This document shows, in pieces, positions 9,155-20,181 of a stretch of 64,000 bases of DNA (its first letter is position 1; every line of letters starts with the position of its first letter). The notes below the pieces were generated by a model. The model was given only the letters and a program-made list of their open reading frames with translations. It was not told where the DNA came from and did no database searches. The position numbers and the translations under genes are program-made. Source of the DNA: Tritrichomonas musculus (Eukaryota; Parabasalia; Tritrichomonadida; Tritrichomonadidae); NCBI GenBank assembly GCA_039105265.1, contig JAPFFF010000004.1, forward strand, positions 6,801,501-6,865,500, written 5' to 3'.

Positions 9155-12100
9155 TTAAATTGCAATAGATGAATCTCCTTGTGTAGATGTTGTTGATTGA
9201 TTCTTCTTCTTGATAACAAGGAAGTAAACAAGAAGAGCAATTATTGCAGCCACAACAACAACGCAAGCAATGACGATACCAGCGATTGCACCTGCAGATA
9301 AGCCACCTTTATCGTCATCATCATTATTTTGATTATATTCTCTTGTAGCAACTAAGATAGCCTTATTTTTATCATTTTCATCTGGAACACATTTTCCTGA
9401 GTCTTCAGAAAATACATCGCCACCTTTGAAATCTTTCAACATTTCATCACAAGCTTTTTTAGAATCATCATAATTTTTGAGATTGAATTCTGCAACGGAA
9501 AAGTTTTCTTGTTCAGTTGGAACTGCAACACCTTCGTCTAATTTCTCAATGTGAATTTCGCCTGTTTTTGCAGGAGCAGAACCTGAGAATACAAGTGGTG
9601 TTCTTTGATTTCCATAGTGATTATTATTGTGATAAAGAATGATATTTGCATTTTCAATATTGACGGTGTCATCAATATTGATCAATGAAAGTAAACCAAC
9701 TTTGATGTTTTCTAATTTAATATTCTTTGGTGTGAATTCTGAACGAGCTTCAACTTTAACTAAATTACAAGTTGTTTGGAATACATCATTTCCTGTGCTT
9801 TGTTGACCTTGACATTCTTTGTCTCCAGTGATATCCAATATTAACAAAGTTAAATTGGATTTGTCTGAATCTAAAACAAGATTCTTTGATTGTGGTTCCA
9901 AAATGACATTATTGAGTGTAAGGCTATTTTCATCTCCAATAGGATTCAAAGTAACTTTTCCTCCTCCATATAAATTAACCTTCTTGTTATCTGCTGGTAT
10001 CTTAAGATTAGTACTGTCACCCATACATTCAACATTGGCAACTGTTTCAGGTGGTAATTGAATTGTAAATGGTTTGTTTCTTGGTTGAATATCAAAGAAG
10101 TATTCTTTATTTTTGAAATCGTCAGGAATTGTAACTGCACCAGAGTCTGTACCAAATGGATAATAAAGTTGATTTTCGTTACTTACTCCTTCAATTTTAG
10201 ATAATGTGTAATTTAATCCATCATCGCTATTACTTGTAGTAAATGATTCTTTAGATAATTGTCCTAATTCAGTCTTATTGATTGGTGGTGGTACATATGG
10301 CCCTGCTGGTCGGACACATTTGTTGTCTACATACTCATGATGATGATCGCAAACACAAGTTCCTGGATGAACTCTGGATTTTCTAAATGTATCATTACAT
10401 ACAGCGCAATAATTCATATTGAATTGAGGGCATTTCTTGCATCCCCAAACATTTGGACAATCAACTAATGTGGCGTTAACACATTGTCCATTTTCATTTC
10501 TAATGAAGTTATCTTTGCATTTTTCAAGGCATTTTCCGTCGAAATCATCAAATCCATCTTTACATCTATAACATTCGTTAGTTTCACCATCTCTGCAGTA
10601 CATACAATTTTCAATTGAACATTCAACATAGCATGGAGCACCGTTATATGGTGGATTTTCTCTATCATTGATTTTGAGCGTGCATTCGTTGCATTTACCA
10701 TTTAGTAAGCCATAGCCAGTCTTGCAATATGAGCATAGTTTATTAGGACCCCAACATTTCTCGCAATTTGATGATTCATCACATTTTTCTTCAAGAAGGC
10801 ATTGATCATCATACCAATCATATCCATTTTTTCTATCACAATCACATCCTCCATCATTATCTGGAACAAAATGATTATTTGCATCGCACTCTAAACATTC
10901 TTTTGTTGTTTCATTACATTTTGTACAACCAGTATGATATTCGGAGCAAATGAATCTTTTTTGAATACATGTTTTATAATCATCACTAATTTCATAATCA
11001 CCTTCGCATTTAAAGCAGTAAAATTCACCGTTTTCAATATCACATCTATTGCTCTCATATTCATAACTAGAACCAAATTCAGCACAATTCGAAATAGCTG
11101 AACAATCAAGTTTGCATGGAGATTTCGAATTAATATAAAGATCTTTCCCGCATTTGGTGCAATATCCACCTTGTAATCCATATCCATTTTCACAAGTAAT
11201 GCAATAAGAACTATCTTTTGGATCGCATTCAACACAATTAAGAATATTGTAATCACATGATTTAGATGAAGGAGGAGTTGAGTTTTCTTTGCATTCACCA
11301 TTCTCAAGATTTGGATAAGCTGCATCACAATCGCATTGTTTTCCACCGTTTGAAGGATCAGCGACGAAGTGCTTTGATGTATCACATTGTGAGCATACTT
11401 CATTTTCTCCAGTTCCAGTGCAGGTTGTGCATCCTACAATTTCGCAGGTTGATGGAGTTGTGCTTGCCTTGCATTCACCATCCTCAAGATTTGGATAAGC
11501 TGCATCACAATCGCATTGTTTTCCACCGTTTGAAGGATCAGCGACGAAGTGCTTTGATGTATCACATTGTGAGCATACTTCATTTTCTCCAGTTCCAGTG
11601 CAGGTTGTGCATCCTACAATTTCGCAGGTTGATGGAGTTGTGCTTGCCTTGCATTCACCATCCTCAAGATTTGGATAAGCTGCATCACAATCGCATTGTT
11701 TTCCACCGTTTGAAGGATCAGCGACGAAGTGCTTTGATGTATCACATTGTGAGCATACTTCATTTTCTCCAGTTCCAGTGCAGGTTGTGCATCCTACAAT
11801 TTCGCAGGTTGATGGAGTTGTGCTTGCCTTGCATTCACCATCCTCAAGATTTGGATAAGCTGCATCACAATCGCATTGTTTTCCACCGTTTGAAGGATCA
11901 GCGACGAAGTGCTTTGATGTATCACATTGTGAGCATACTTCATTTTCTCCAGTTCCAGTGCAGGTTGTGCATCCTACAATTTCGCAGGTTGATGGAGTTG
12001 TGCTTGCCTTGCATTCACCATCCTCAAGATTTGGATAAGCTGCATCACAATCGCATTGTTTTCCACCGTTTGAAGGATCAGCGACGAAGTGCTTTGATGT

Positions 12101-13837
12101 ATCACATTGTGAGCATACTTCATTTTCTCCAGTTCCAGTGCAGGTTGTGCATCCTACAATTTCGCAGGTTGATGGAGTTGTGCTTGCCTTGCATTCACCA
12201 TCCTCAAGATTTGGATAAGCTGCATCACAATCGCATTGTTTTCCACCGTTTGAAGGATCAGCGACGAAGTGCTTTGATGTATCACATTGTGAGCATACTT
12301 CATTTTCTCCAGTTCCAGTGCAGGTTGTGCATCCTACAATTTCGCAGGTTGATGGAGTTGTGCTTGCCTTGCATTCACCATCCTCAAGATTTGGATAAGC
12401 TGCATCACAATCGCATTGTTTTCCACCGTTTGAAGGATCAGCGACGAAGTGCTTTGATGTATCACATTGTGAGCATACTTCATTTTCTCCAGTTCCAGTG
12501 CAGGTTGTGCATCCTACAATTTCGCAGGTTGATGGAGTTGTGCTTGCCTTGCATTCACCATCCTCAAGATTTGGATAAGCTGCATCACAATCGCATTGTT
12601 TTCCACCGTTTGAAGGATCAGCGACGAAGTGCTTTGATGTATCACATTGTGAGCATACTTCATTTTCTCCAGTTCCAGTGCAGGTTGTGCATCCTACAAT
12701 TTCGCAGGTTGATGGAGTTGTGCTTGCCTTGCATTCACCATCCTCAAGATTTGGATAAGCTGCATCACAATCGCATTGTTTTCCACCGTTTGAAGGATCA
12801 GCGACGAAGTGCTTTGATGTATCACATTGTGAGCATACTTCATTTTCTCCAGTTCCAGTGCAGGTTGTGCATCCTACAATTTCGCAGGTTGATGGAGTTG
12901 TGCTTGCCTTGCATTCACCATCCTCAAGATTTGGATAAGCTGCATCACAATCGCATTGTTTTCCACCGTTTGAAGGATCAGCGACGAAGTGCTTTGATGT
13001 ATCACATTGTGAGCATACTTCATTTTCTCCAGTTCCAGTGCAGGTTGTGCATCCTACAATTTCGCAGGTTGATGGAGTTGTGCTTGCCTTGCATTCACCA
13101 TCCTCAAGATTTGGATAAGCTGCATCACAATCGCATTGTTTTCCACCGTTTGAAGGATCAGCGACGAAGTGCTTTGATGTATCACATTGTGAGCATACTT
13201 CATTTTCTCCAGTTCCAGTGCAGGTTGTGCATCCTACAATTTCGCAGGTTGATGGAGTTGTGCTTGCCTTGCATTCACCATCCTCAAGATTTGGATAAGC
13301 TGCATCACAATCGCATTGTTTTCCACCGTTTGAAGGATCAGCGACGAAGTGCTTTGATGTATCACATTGTGAGCATACTTCATTTTCTCCAGTTCCAGTG
13401 CAGGTTGTGCATCCTACAATTTCGCAGGTTGATGGAGTTGTGCTTGCCTTGCATTCACCATCCTCAAGATTTGGATAAGCTGCATCACAATCGCATTGTT
13501 TTCCACCGTTTGAAGGATCAGCGACGAAGTGCTTTGATGTATCACATTGTGAGCATACTTCATTTTCTCCAGTTCCAGTGCAGGTTGTGCATCCTACAAT
13601 TTCGCAGGTTGATGGAGTTGTGCTTGCCTTGCATTCACCATCCTCAAGATTTGGATAAGCTGCATCACAATCGCATTGTTTTCCACCGTTTGAAGGATCA
13701 GCGACGAAGTGCTTTGATGTATCACATTGTGAGCATACTTCATTTTCTCCAGTTCCAGTGCAGGTTGTGCATCCTACAATTTCGCAGGTTGATTCACTCG
13801 AAAATATATTTGCAAATAAATAAAATAATAATAACAT
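9155..13837 (-). CDS. cysteine-rich tandem-repeat surface protein with C-terminal membrane anchor
   Basis: This 1560-residue protein begins with a short hydrophobic leader (MLLLFYLFANIFSS), a plausible signal peptide. It is followed by fourteen repeats of 60 residues (about 17-856), each with eight cysteines in CxxC-rich, EGF/furin/VSP-like spacing (CEIVGCTTC, CSQCDTSKHF, CDCDAAYPN). Next comes a non-repeated Cys-rich region (about 857-1200) and a Cys-poor stalk-like domain (about 1200-1510). A strong transmembrane segment (about 1514-1541) and a 19-residue tail starting IKKKN complete it. The design is a type I surface antigen or adhesin. Trichomonads have comparable repeat antigens, such as P270 of T. 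vaginalis, but I see no sequence identity to claim. The ATG is supported by an Inr-like TCACTATTT about 14 bases upstream. Confidence 0.85.
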   Translation of the reverse strand: MLLLFYLFANIFSSESTCEIVGCTTCTGTGENEVCSQCDTSKHFVADPSNGGKQCDCDAAYPNLEDGECKASTTPSTCEIVGCTTCTGTGENEVCSQCDTSKHFVADPSNGGKQCDCDAAYPNLEDGECKASTTPSTCEIVGCTTCTGTGENEVCSQCDTSKHFVADPSNGGKQCDCDAAYPNLEDGECKASTTPSTCEIVGCTTCTGTGENEVCSQCDTSKHFVADPSNGGKQCDCDAAYPNLEDGECKASTTPSTCEIVGCTTCTGTGENEVCSQCDTSKHFVADPSNGGKQCDCDAAYPNLEDGECKASTTPSTCEIVGCTTCTGTGENEVCSQCDTSKHFVADPSNGGKQCDCDAAYPNLEDGECKASTTPSTCEIVGCTTCTGTGENEVCSQCDTSKHFVADPSNGGKQCDCDAAYPNLEDGECKASTTPSTCEIVGCTTCTGTGENEVCSQCDTSKHFVADPSNGGKQCDCDAAYPNLEDGECKASTTPSTCEIVGCTTCTGTGENEVCSQCDTSKHFVADPSNGGKQCDCDAAYPNLEDGECKASTTPSTCEIVGCTTCTGTGENEVCSQCDTSKHFVADPSNGGKQCDCDAAYPNLEDGECKASTTPSTCEIVGCTTCTGTGENEVCSQCDTSKHFVADPSNGGKQCDCDAAYPNLEDGECKASTTPSTCEIVGCTTCTGTGENEVCSQCDTSKHFVADPSNGGKQCDCDAAYPNLEDGECKASTTPSTCEIVGCTTCTGTGENEVCSQCDTSKHFVADPSNGGKQCDCDAAYPNLEDGECKASTTPSTCEIVGCTTCTGTGENEVCSQCDTSKHFVADPSNGGKQCDCDAAYPNLENGECKENSTPPSSKSCDYNILNCVECDPKDSSYCITCENGYGLQGGYCTKCGKDLYINSKSPCKLDCSAISNCAEFGSSYEYESNRCDIENGEFYCFKCEGDYEISDDYKTCIQKRFICSEYHTGCTKCNETTKECLECDANNHFVPDNDGGCDCDRKNGYDWYDDQCLLEEKCDESSNCEKCWGPNKLCSYCKTGYGLLNGKCNECTLKINDRENPPYNGAPCYVECSIENCMYCRDGETNECYRCKDGFDDFDGKCLEKCKDNFIRNENGQCVNATLVDCPNVWGCKKCPQFNMNYCAVCNDTFRKSRVHPGTCVCDHHHEYVDNKCVRPAGPYVPPPINKTELGQLSKESFTTSNSDDGLNYTLSKIEGVSNENQLYYPFGTDSGAVTIPDDFKNKEYFFDIQPRNKPFTIQLPPETVANVECMGDSTNLKIPADNKKVNLYGGGKVTLNPIGDENSLTLNNVILEPQSKNLVLDSDKSNLTLLILDITGDKECQGQQSTGNDVFQTTCNLVKVEARSEFTPKNIKLENIKVGLLSLINIDDTVNIENANIILYHNNNHYGNQRTPLVFSGSAPAKTGEIHIEKLDEGVAVPTEQENFSVAEFNLKNYDDSKKACDEMLKDFKGGDVFSEDSGKCVPDENDKNKAILVATREYNQNNDDDDKGGLSAGAIAGIVIACVVVVAAIIALLVYFLVIKKKNQSTTSTQGDSSIAI
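11270..13789 (-). repeat. 180-bp coding tandem repeat, 14 units
   Basis: The 180-bp unit occurs fourteen times inside the surface-protein gene. Thirteen units read as identical base for base; only the last unit (near 11270-11310) drifts, with LEDGECK changed to LENGECK and a different tail. Identity at silent positions shows recent expansion or ongoing homogenisation. Copy number could be under-counted in an assembly. Confidence 0.95.
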
Positions 13838-13850
13838 TTTTATACAAAAT

Positions 13851-13859
13851 AAATAGTGA
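13851..13859 (-). promoter_or_regulatory. putative Inr element (TCACTATTT)
   Basis: On the minus strand TCACTATTT ends 13 bases before the ATG at 13837. It matches the trichomonad Inr consensus TCA(+1)YW well and supports that start codon. Confidence 0.55.
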
Positions 13860-13875
13860 AATTATTTTTTATTAT

Positions 13876-14381
13876 TATTTTTAAATAATATTATTTATTA
13901 AAATAATATTATTTATTAAAATAATATTATTTATTAAAATAATATTATTTATTAAAATAATATTATTTATTAAAATAATATTATTATTTAAATAATATTT
14001 AATTATTAAAATAATATTATTTATTAAAATAATATTATTTATTAAAATAATATTATTTATTAAAATAATATTATTTATTAAAATAATATTATTTATTAAA
14101 ATAATATTATTTATTAAAATAATATTATTTATTAAAATAATATTATTTATTAAAATAATATTATTTATTAAAATAATATTATTTATTAAAATAATATTAT
14201 TTATTAAAATAATATTATTTATTAAAATAATATTATTTATTAAAATAATATTATTTATTAAAATAATATTATTTATTAAAATAATATTATTTATTAAAAT
14301 AATATTATTTATTAAAATAATATTATTTATTAAAATAATAAAAAAGTATTATTGTTTAAATAATATTATTGTTTAAATAAT
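13876..14381. repeat. 18-bp A+T satellite, block 1
   Basis: Tandem copies of the 18-bp unit ATTATTTATTAAAATAAT, with variants near 13990 and a degenerate end (ATTATTGTTTAAATA units) near 14340-14381. The block begins directly behind the promoter of the surface-protein gene. Confidence 0.95.
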
Positions 14382-16216
14382 AGATCTTTTGATAAAAAAA
14401 ATAGTGTTATTGTTTAAATAATAGAAAAAAATATTTTTATAAGAATATATACATTTTTATGAAAAAGAAATTGTCCACTAAAAGTCTATATATTTTTAAG
14501 AAAAAGAAACTTTTTGAAAAGCTTTCGTTTATAATTAATTTGAATAAAAAAATCGTAAAAATTCGTTTAAAATTTTTAATTATAAAAAAACAAATAAACA
14601 TTTGAAAAAGTGTAAATTTAGAACGTTTACATTTTTAGTAATTTGATTTCATTTATTGGTTATCTTGATGGAAGACAACGAAAGTATTTTCGACCACTAT
14701 GCAGAAATGAAGCTTGATCATCAAACGCAAATGTCATTACACACTCAAGATCACAGTGATGAAGATGATATAGCAGAGCAAGGAAAGAAAGTGATCATCT
14801 CAGCAGAAGAAATCATAGAAAATAATGACAATGCAAAAATGAATCTTCTTTCTAATTTCAACTTTGAAGAATTCAAAGATCTTTATCAATGTGTTCAGCC
14901 AGCTCTTGAATCCAGAATGCATAAGGATGCACAACTTACAGGTAAAACCAAGTAAGTTGTGCTTTTGTAAATTTAATGAAACATTGGAAATGATTTCATT
15001 AAATTTTGGTATAAAAATGACCTATGCTCACCAAGTTATCCTCAGTACAATTGAAAAAACCTACAAAATCTTGCTACTAAAGTACATCAGGTGGATCTCA
15101 GTTAGCCGAAGAATCACTGAATATAATATAATTTTACCAGACTGGCCAACTTTGCTTGGATCTTTGGATGCTACGGTACAGCCTATTAACCGCCCAAAGG
15201 TTGATCAACAACTCTAATCCTCGGGAAAGCACAAGCAGAATTGTATGAAGACGCAAGCCTAGGTTTCTCCAACAGGCCTTTTGATATATTTCTCTGAAAT
15301 TGTACCTGGCTCTGTTCACGACTTTACCCTTTTTAAGAATAGTAATCTTAAATTACTGATTGAACAAGAAGATGAATGCTGTCAAGGCTTGTTCAATTCG
15401 AACAGTACTACTTTGGCTGACGCGGGGTACCAAGGCTTGACTAATTTAGTACCTGGCTCTGTGACTCCCCACAAGAAACCAAGAAATTGCAATTTATCCG
15501 ACCAGCAAAAAGAATTTAATAAAAAAAATTAGCCATCGCCGCATCTTGGTTGAAAACTACTTTGGTCGTTTGAAGACTTTATTGAAAATAATGGCGACCA
15601 AATATCGTCTCAAACTTTCCTCGTATGGGCATTTTTGGTGCTTTTGCGCTTATATGACGAATTATCATATATTATTGCATCCGCTTAGAGAAAGGTACAC
15701 TTCCTCATCCTCTTCTTCTTCTGACGAAGAAGACAATTAATTGAAATTGACAATTAATTCACTTAAATAAATAATCAATTTCAAATTTTTTTCTATTCTG
15801 TTTATATGTTAATAATGCTGTTATATAAAAAGACAAAATAATATTTAGAATAAAAGGAATGTTATTAAAAATTTGAAAAGAATTATTATTACATATGGTT
15901 GATCTTCTCTTTCCTGTGTGAAAAAATGAATAATAAAACAATTTTGGGGCTATCAGGTGTAATGTTCATCTTGAATAAATCATTAAAAATGACTTCATTC
16001 TATGATTTCATAATTTCAATTAAAATTTTTAATCAGCATTTTTAGATCACATATCATGATATTGTATAAAAAAAATTTTACTGAAAAAGTTTGCTTTTCA
16101 TAAAAATAAAATAGTAAGGAAATAAGTATATATTTTTAATAAAAAGATTAATTGATAAATAAAAATTTTATTTATGAAAAAGCAACTTTTTTTGAGTTTT
16201 TTTTATCAAAAGGTCT
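14382..16216 (+). mobile_element. DNA transposon with DDE_Tnp_4-type transposase, decayed
   Basis: The left end starts AGATCTTTTGATAAAA at 14382. The right end, read in reverse complement from 16216, starts AGACCTTTTGATAAAA, giving terminal inverted repeats of about 20 bp with one mismatch. AAT stands directly outside both ends (14379-14381 and 16217-16219), a 3-bp target duplication, although the repetitive target makes this less decisive. The interior carries a broken transposase gene. Superfamily assignment (PIF/Harbinger or IS5-like) rests on the transposase type and the 3-bp duplication. Confidence 0.75.
14656..15740 (+). pseudogene. DDE superfamily endonuclease (DDE_Tnp_4-like) transposase, broken
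   Basis: Pieces of one transposase lie in three frames. An N-terminal acidic part (14656-14955) is followed in another frame by a helical DNA-binding-type region and GSLDAT with the first catalytic Asp (to 15217). Then come VPGSVHDFTLF and LADAGYQG with the second Asp (15281-15532), and last VENYFGRLK with the Glu (15546-15740). These spacings fit the DDE_Tnp_4 family used by Harbinger/IS5-type transposons. At least two frame changes and a stop separate the pieces, so this copy cannot make an intact enzyme. It lies centrally within the inverted-repeat element. Confidence 0.75.
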
Positions 16217-16619
16217 AATATTTAATTATTAAAATAATATTATTTATTGAAATAATATTAATTATTAAAATAATATTATTTATTGAAATAATATTAATTA
16301 TTAAAAGAATATTAATTATTAAAATAATATTAATTATTAAAATAATATTAATTATTAAAATAATATTATTTATTAAAATAATATTATTTACTAAAATAAT
16401 ATTATTTATTAAAATAATATTATTTATTAAAATAATATTATTTATTAAAATAATATTATTTATTAAAATAATATTATTTATTAAAATAATATTATTTATT
16501 AAAATAATATTATTTATTAAAATAATATTATTTATTAAAATAATATTATTTATTAAAATAATATTATTTATTAAAATAATATTATTTATTAAAATAATAT
16601 TATTTATTAAAATAATATT
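16217..16619. repeat. 18-bp A+T satellite, block 2
   Basis: Tandem 18-bp units; the first ten or so are variants (ATTAATTATTAAAATAAT), the rest are the standard unit. It directly abuts the transposon on the left and the inverted-repeat element on the right. Confidence 0.95.
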
Positions 16620-16930
16620 AGACCTTTTTATAAAAAGAAATTTTTTGCGATAAAGAATACTTTTTAGCGTTAATTATCACTTTTTCATAAAAATGAACTT
16701 TTTCACAAAAACGCAAAGCAATTAGAATTATTATTTAAAACCAATGTTATATGATTCTAGACAAGCATATAATATATTTTGGCTATTATAAATTATGTTT
16801 TATCAGTTTATTTTTATGATTTAAAGATTCATTTGTTTAAGTGAAAAAGTTCTTTTTTTATGAAAAAGTAGACATTATCGCTAAAAAGTATACTTTATCG
16901 CAAAAAAAAATTCTTTTTATAAAAAGGTCT
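16620..16930. mobile_element. 311-bp inverted-repeat element (MITE), copy 1
   Basis: The ends are AGACCTTTTTATAAAAAG in inverted orientation, and the inverted similarity continues inward for roughly 90 bases (GCGATAAAGAATACTTTTTAGCG and its partner). ATT flanks both sides. The end sequence resembles that of the neighbouring transposon (AGAYCTTTTKATAAAA), so the element may be mobilised by that transposase family. No coding capacity. Confidence 0.8.
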
Positions 16931-17023
16931 ATTATTTATTATAATATTATTATTTATTAAAATAATATTAATTATTAAAATAATATTATTTATTAAAATA
17001 ATATTATTTATTAAAATAATATT
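16931..17023. repeat. 18-bp A+T satellite, block 3
   Basis: A short block of five or so units between two inserted elements; its first bases (ATTATTTATTATAATATTATT) are a variant also seen after MITE copy 2. Confidence 0.9.
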
Positions 17024-18000
17024 AGAGACTAAGGAAAAAGTCTTAGCTTTTTTAAAATTCCATGATTTATATATTAAAAACAATTTAATTTTAAAAAATC
17101 CTGAAAAAACGCAAAAGAAATCTCTATTTAAAAAAATATTTGTTTTTTAAAATAACAATTTTTTACGATTATTTTGAAGTGAAAACAAAAAATCGATAAA
17201 ATTTTGAATAAATTGATTTATTTCAAAAATAAATAAAATTTTGAAAAAACTTGTTGTTGCATATTTGCAATGGTTTTTGTTATAAAAAAAATAATTTTAA
17301 AACAAATTTTTTTTGCGTAAATTACAATATACTATTTACAAAAACCAATAATAAAAATATTCAAGGTTATCAATATTTTAATAAATTGAGAAGAATGAAA
17401 ATTATCTCTAAAACTTTGGAAATAAAAAAGAACAACTTCTTTGTTTCTAAGAAAGTACAATAATATGTGAGCACGACAACCAATCATAGCAATCTTTTAT
17501 GAACAATAATTTTTTTCTTTTGAAATATTTTATTTCTATTTTACATATTTGTAGAGCACATATCCTGCAAACCTCACAGCAACAATAAAGTTATATCAAT
17601 TTTTACTCATAATTACATCTAATTTATGAATAAAAGCATTTAAAAATAATTGCAAATAATTTGTAATCATAATATGAGCAATTTCTTTAATTTTTTAAAG
17701 TTATATTTGCACAAAAAAAAATTATTTTAAAAAAGATATTTAAATGGCAAATACTTTTTGTAATCAATAAAAAAAGTTATTTCAAAAAAATTGCAAATTG
17801 AAACAAAAGAATTTTTTTTGTGAAAAAATTAATTTTTTCAAAAGATGACAACTTTTTTGCAAATGTAATTCTTTTTGGCCAAAAAGTTATTATCTGAAAA
17901 AACTCAATTTAATTGAATTACTAGTATTTTTTCTAATAAATACATTTAATGCAAAATATCGTTGGAATTTTAAAATTAAAAATAATTTTGATAAGTCTCT
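17024..18000. mobile_element. 977-bp putative non-autonomous element with AGAGACT ends
   Basis: A non-satellite insert begins AGAGACTAAGG and ends CTTATCAAAA...AGTCTCT in inverted orientation, with ATT on both sides. The perfect terminal inverted repeat is only about 7-8 bp, so the call rests mainly on the clean junctions with the satellite. The interior is A+T-rich with no convincing gene. Confidence 0.5.
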
Positions 18001-19051
18001 ATTATTTATTAAAATAATATTATTTATTAAAATAATATTATTTATTAAAATAATATTATTTATTAAAATAATATTATTTATTAAAATAATATTATTTATT
18101 AAAATAATATTATTTATTAAAATAATATTATTTATTAAAATAATATTATTTATTAAAATAATATTATTTATTAAAATAATATTATTTATTAAAATAATAT
18201 TATTTATTAAAATAATATTATTTATTAAAATAATATTATTTATTAAAATAATATTATTTATTAAAATAATATTATTTATTAAAATAATATTATTTATTAA
18301 AATAATATTTAAATATTAAAAAAAATATTATTTATTAAAATATTATTATTTATTAAAATATTATTATTTATTAAAATATTATTATTTATTAAAATATTAT
18401 TATTTATTAAAATAATATTATTTATTAAAATAATATTATTTATTAAAATAATATTATTTATTAAAATAATATTATTTATTAAAATAATATTATTTATTAA
18501 AATAATATTATTTATTAAAATAATATTATTTATTAAAATAATATTATTTATTAAAATAATATTATTTATTAAAATAATATTATTTATTAAAATAATATTA
18601 TTTATTAAAATAATATTATTTATTAAAATAATATTATTTATTAAAATAATATTATTTATTAAAATAATATTTAAATATTAAAAAAAATATTATTTATTAA
18701 AATATTATTATTTATTAAAATATTATTATTTATTAAAATACTATTATTTATTAAAATATTATTATTTATTAAAATAGTATTATTTATTAAAATAATATTA
18801 TTTATTAAAATAATATTATTTATTAAAATAATATTATTTATTAAAATAATATTATTTATTAAAATAATATTATTTATTAAAATAATATTATTTATTAAAA
18901 TAATATTATTTATTAAAATAATATTATTTATTAAAATAATATTATTTATTAAAATAATATTATTTATTAAAATAATATTATTTATTAAAATAATATTATT
19001 TATTAAAATAATATTATTTATTAAAATAATATTATTTATTAAAATAATATT
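18001..19051. repeat. 18-bp A+T satellite, block 4, with higher-order structure
   Basis: About 58 tandem units. A variant stretch (AATATTTAAATATT followed by A-runs and several units with TATTATT in place of AATATT) appears near 18303 and again near 18665, a spacing of about 362 bp. The same variant stretch recurs near 19760, indicating a higher-order repeat. Confidence 0.95.
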
Positions 19052-19362
19052 AGACCTTTTTATAAAAAGAAATTTTTTGCGATAAAGAATACTTTTTAGC
19101 GTTAATTATCACTTTTTCATAAAAATGAACTTTTTCACAAAAACGCAAAGCAATTAGAATTATTATTTAAAACCAATGTTATATGATTCTAGACAAGCAT
19201 ATAATATATTTTAGTTGTTATAAATTATGTTTTATCAGTATATTTTTAAGATATATAGATTCATTTGTTTAAGTGAAAAAGTTCTTTTTTTATGAAAAAG
19301 TAGACATTATCGCTAAAAAGTATACTTTATCGCAAAAAAAAATTCTTTTTATAAAAAGGTCT
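19052..19362. mobile_element. 311-bp inverted-repeat element (MITE), copy 2
   Basis: Same length, ends and ATT flanks as copy 1, differing at a few central positions (TTAGTTGTTATAAATT instead of TTGGCTATTATAAATT). The right flank is the same satellite variant as that after copy 1. Confidence 0.8.
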
Positions 19363-19868
19363 ATTATTTATTATAATATTATTATTTATTAAAATAATAT
19401 TAATTATTAAAATAATATTATTTATTAAAATAATATTATTTATTAAAATAATATTATTTATTAAAATAATATTATTTATTAAAATAATATTATTTATTAA
19501 AATAATATTATTTATTAAAATAATATTATTTATTAAAATAATATTATTTATTAAAATAATATTAGTTATTAAAATAATATTAGTTATTAAAATAATATTA
19601 TTTATTAAAATAATATTATTTATTAAAATAATATTATTTATTAAAATAATATTATTTATTAAAATAATATTATTTATTAAAATAATATTATTTATTAAAA
19701 TAATATTATTTATTAAAATAATATTATTTATTAAAATAATATTATTTATTAAAATAATATTTAAATATTAAAAAAAATATTATTTATTAAAATATTATTA
19801 TTTATTAAAATATTATTATTTATTAAAATAATATTATTTATTAAAATAATATTTTTTATTAAAATAAT
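19363..19868. repeat. 18-bp A+T satellite, block 5
   Basis: Tandem units, including two ATTAGTTATTAAAATAAT variants near 19562 and the variant stretch near 19760. Confidence 0.95.
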
Positions 19869-20181
19869 AGACCTTTTTATAAAAAGAAATTTTTTTGCGA
19901 TAAAGTATACTTTTTAGCGATAATGATCACTTTTTCATAAAAATGAACTTTTTCACAAAAACGCAAAGCAATTAGAATTATTATTTAAAACCAATGTTAT
20001 ATGATTCTAGACAAGCATATAATATATTTTAGTTGTTATAAATTATGTTTTATCAGTATATTTTTAAGATATATAGATTCATTTGTTTAAGTGAAAAAGT
20101 TCTTTTTTTATGAAAAAGTAGACATTATCGCTAAAAAGTATACTTTATCGCAAAAAAAAATTCTTTTTCATAAAAAGGTCT
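19869..20181. mobile_element. 313-bp inverted-repeat element (MITE), copy 3
   Basis: Same family and same internal orientation as copies 1 and 2 but flanked by AAT instead of ATT, so it is an independent insertion. Its arms (GCGATAAAGTATAC, AGCGATAATGATCAC) match each other better than in the other copies. Confidence 0.8.

Noticed and set aside
11266-13884. 872-residue plus-strand open frame across the 180-bp repeats
   Set aside because: It is the antisense shadow of the surface-protein gene; because the unit length is a multiple of three, one open unit keeps the whole array open. No signal peptide or domain, and the minus-strand frame is clearly the real gene.
17251-17463. 70-residue plus-strand open frame inside the 977-bp insert
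   Set aside because: Composition is that of A+T-rich noncoding DNA (Asn, Lys, Phe, Ile) and there is no transposase-like motif.
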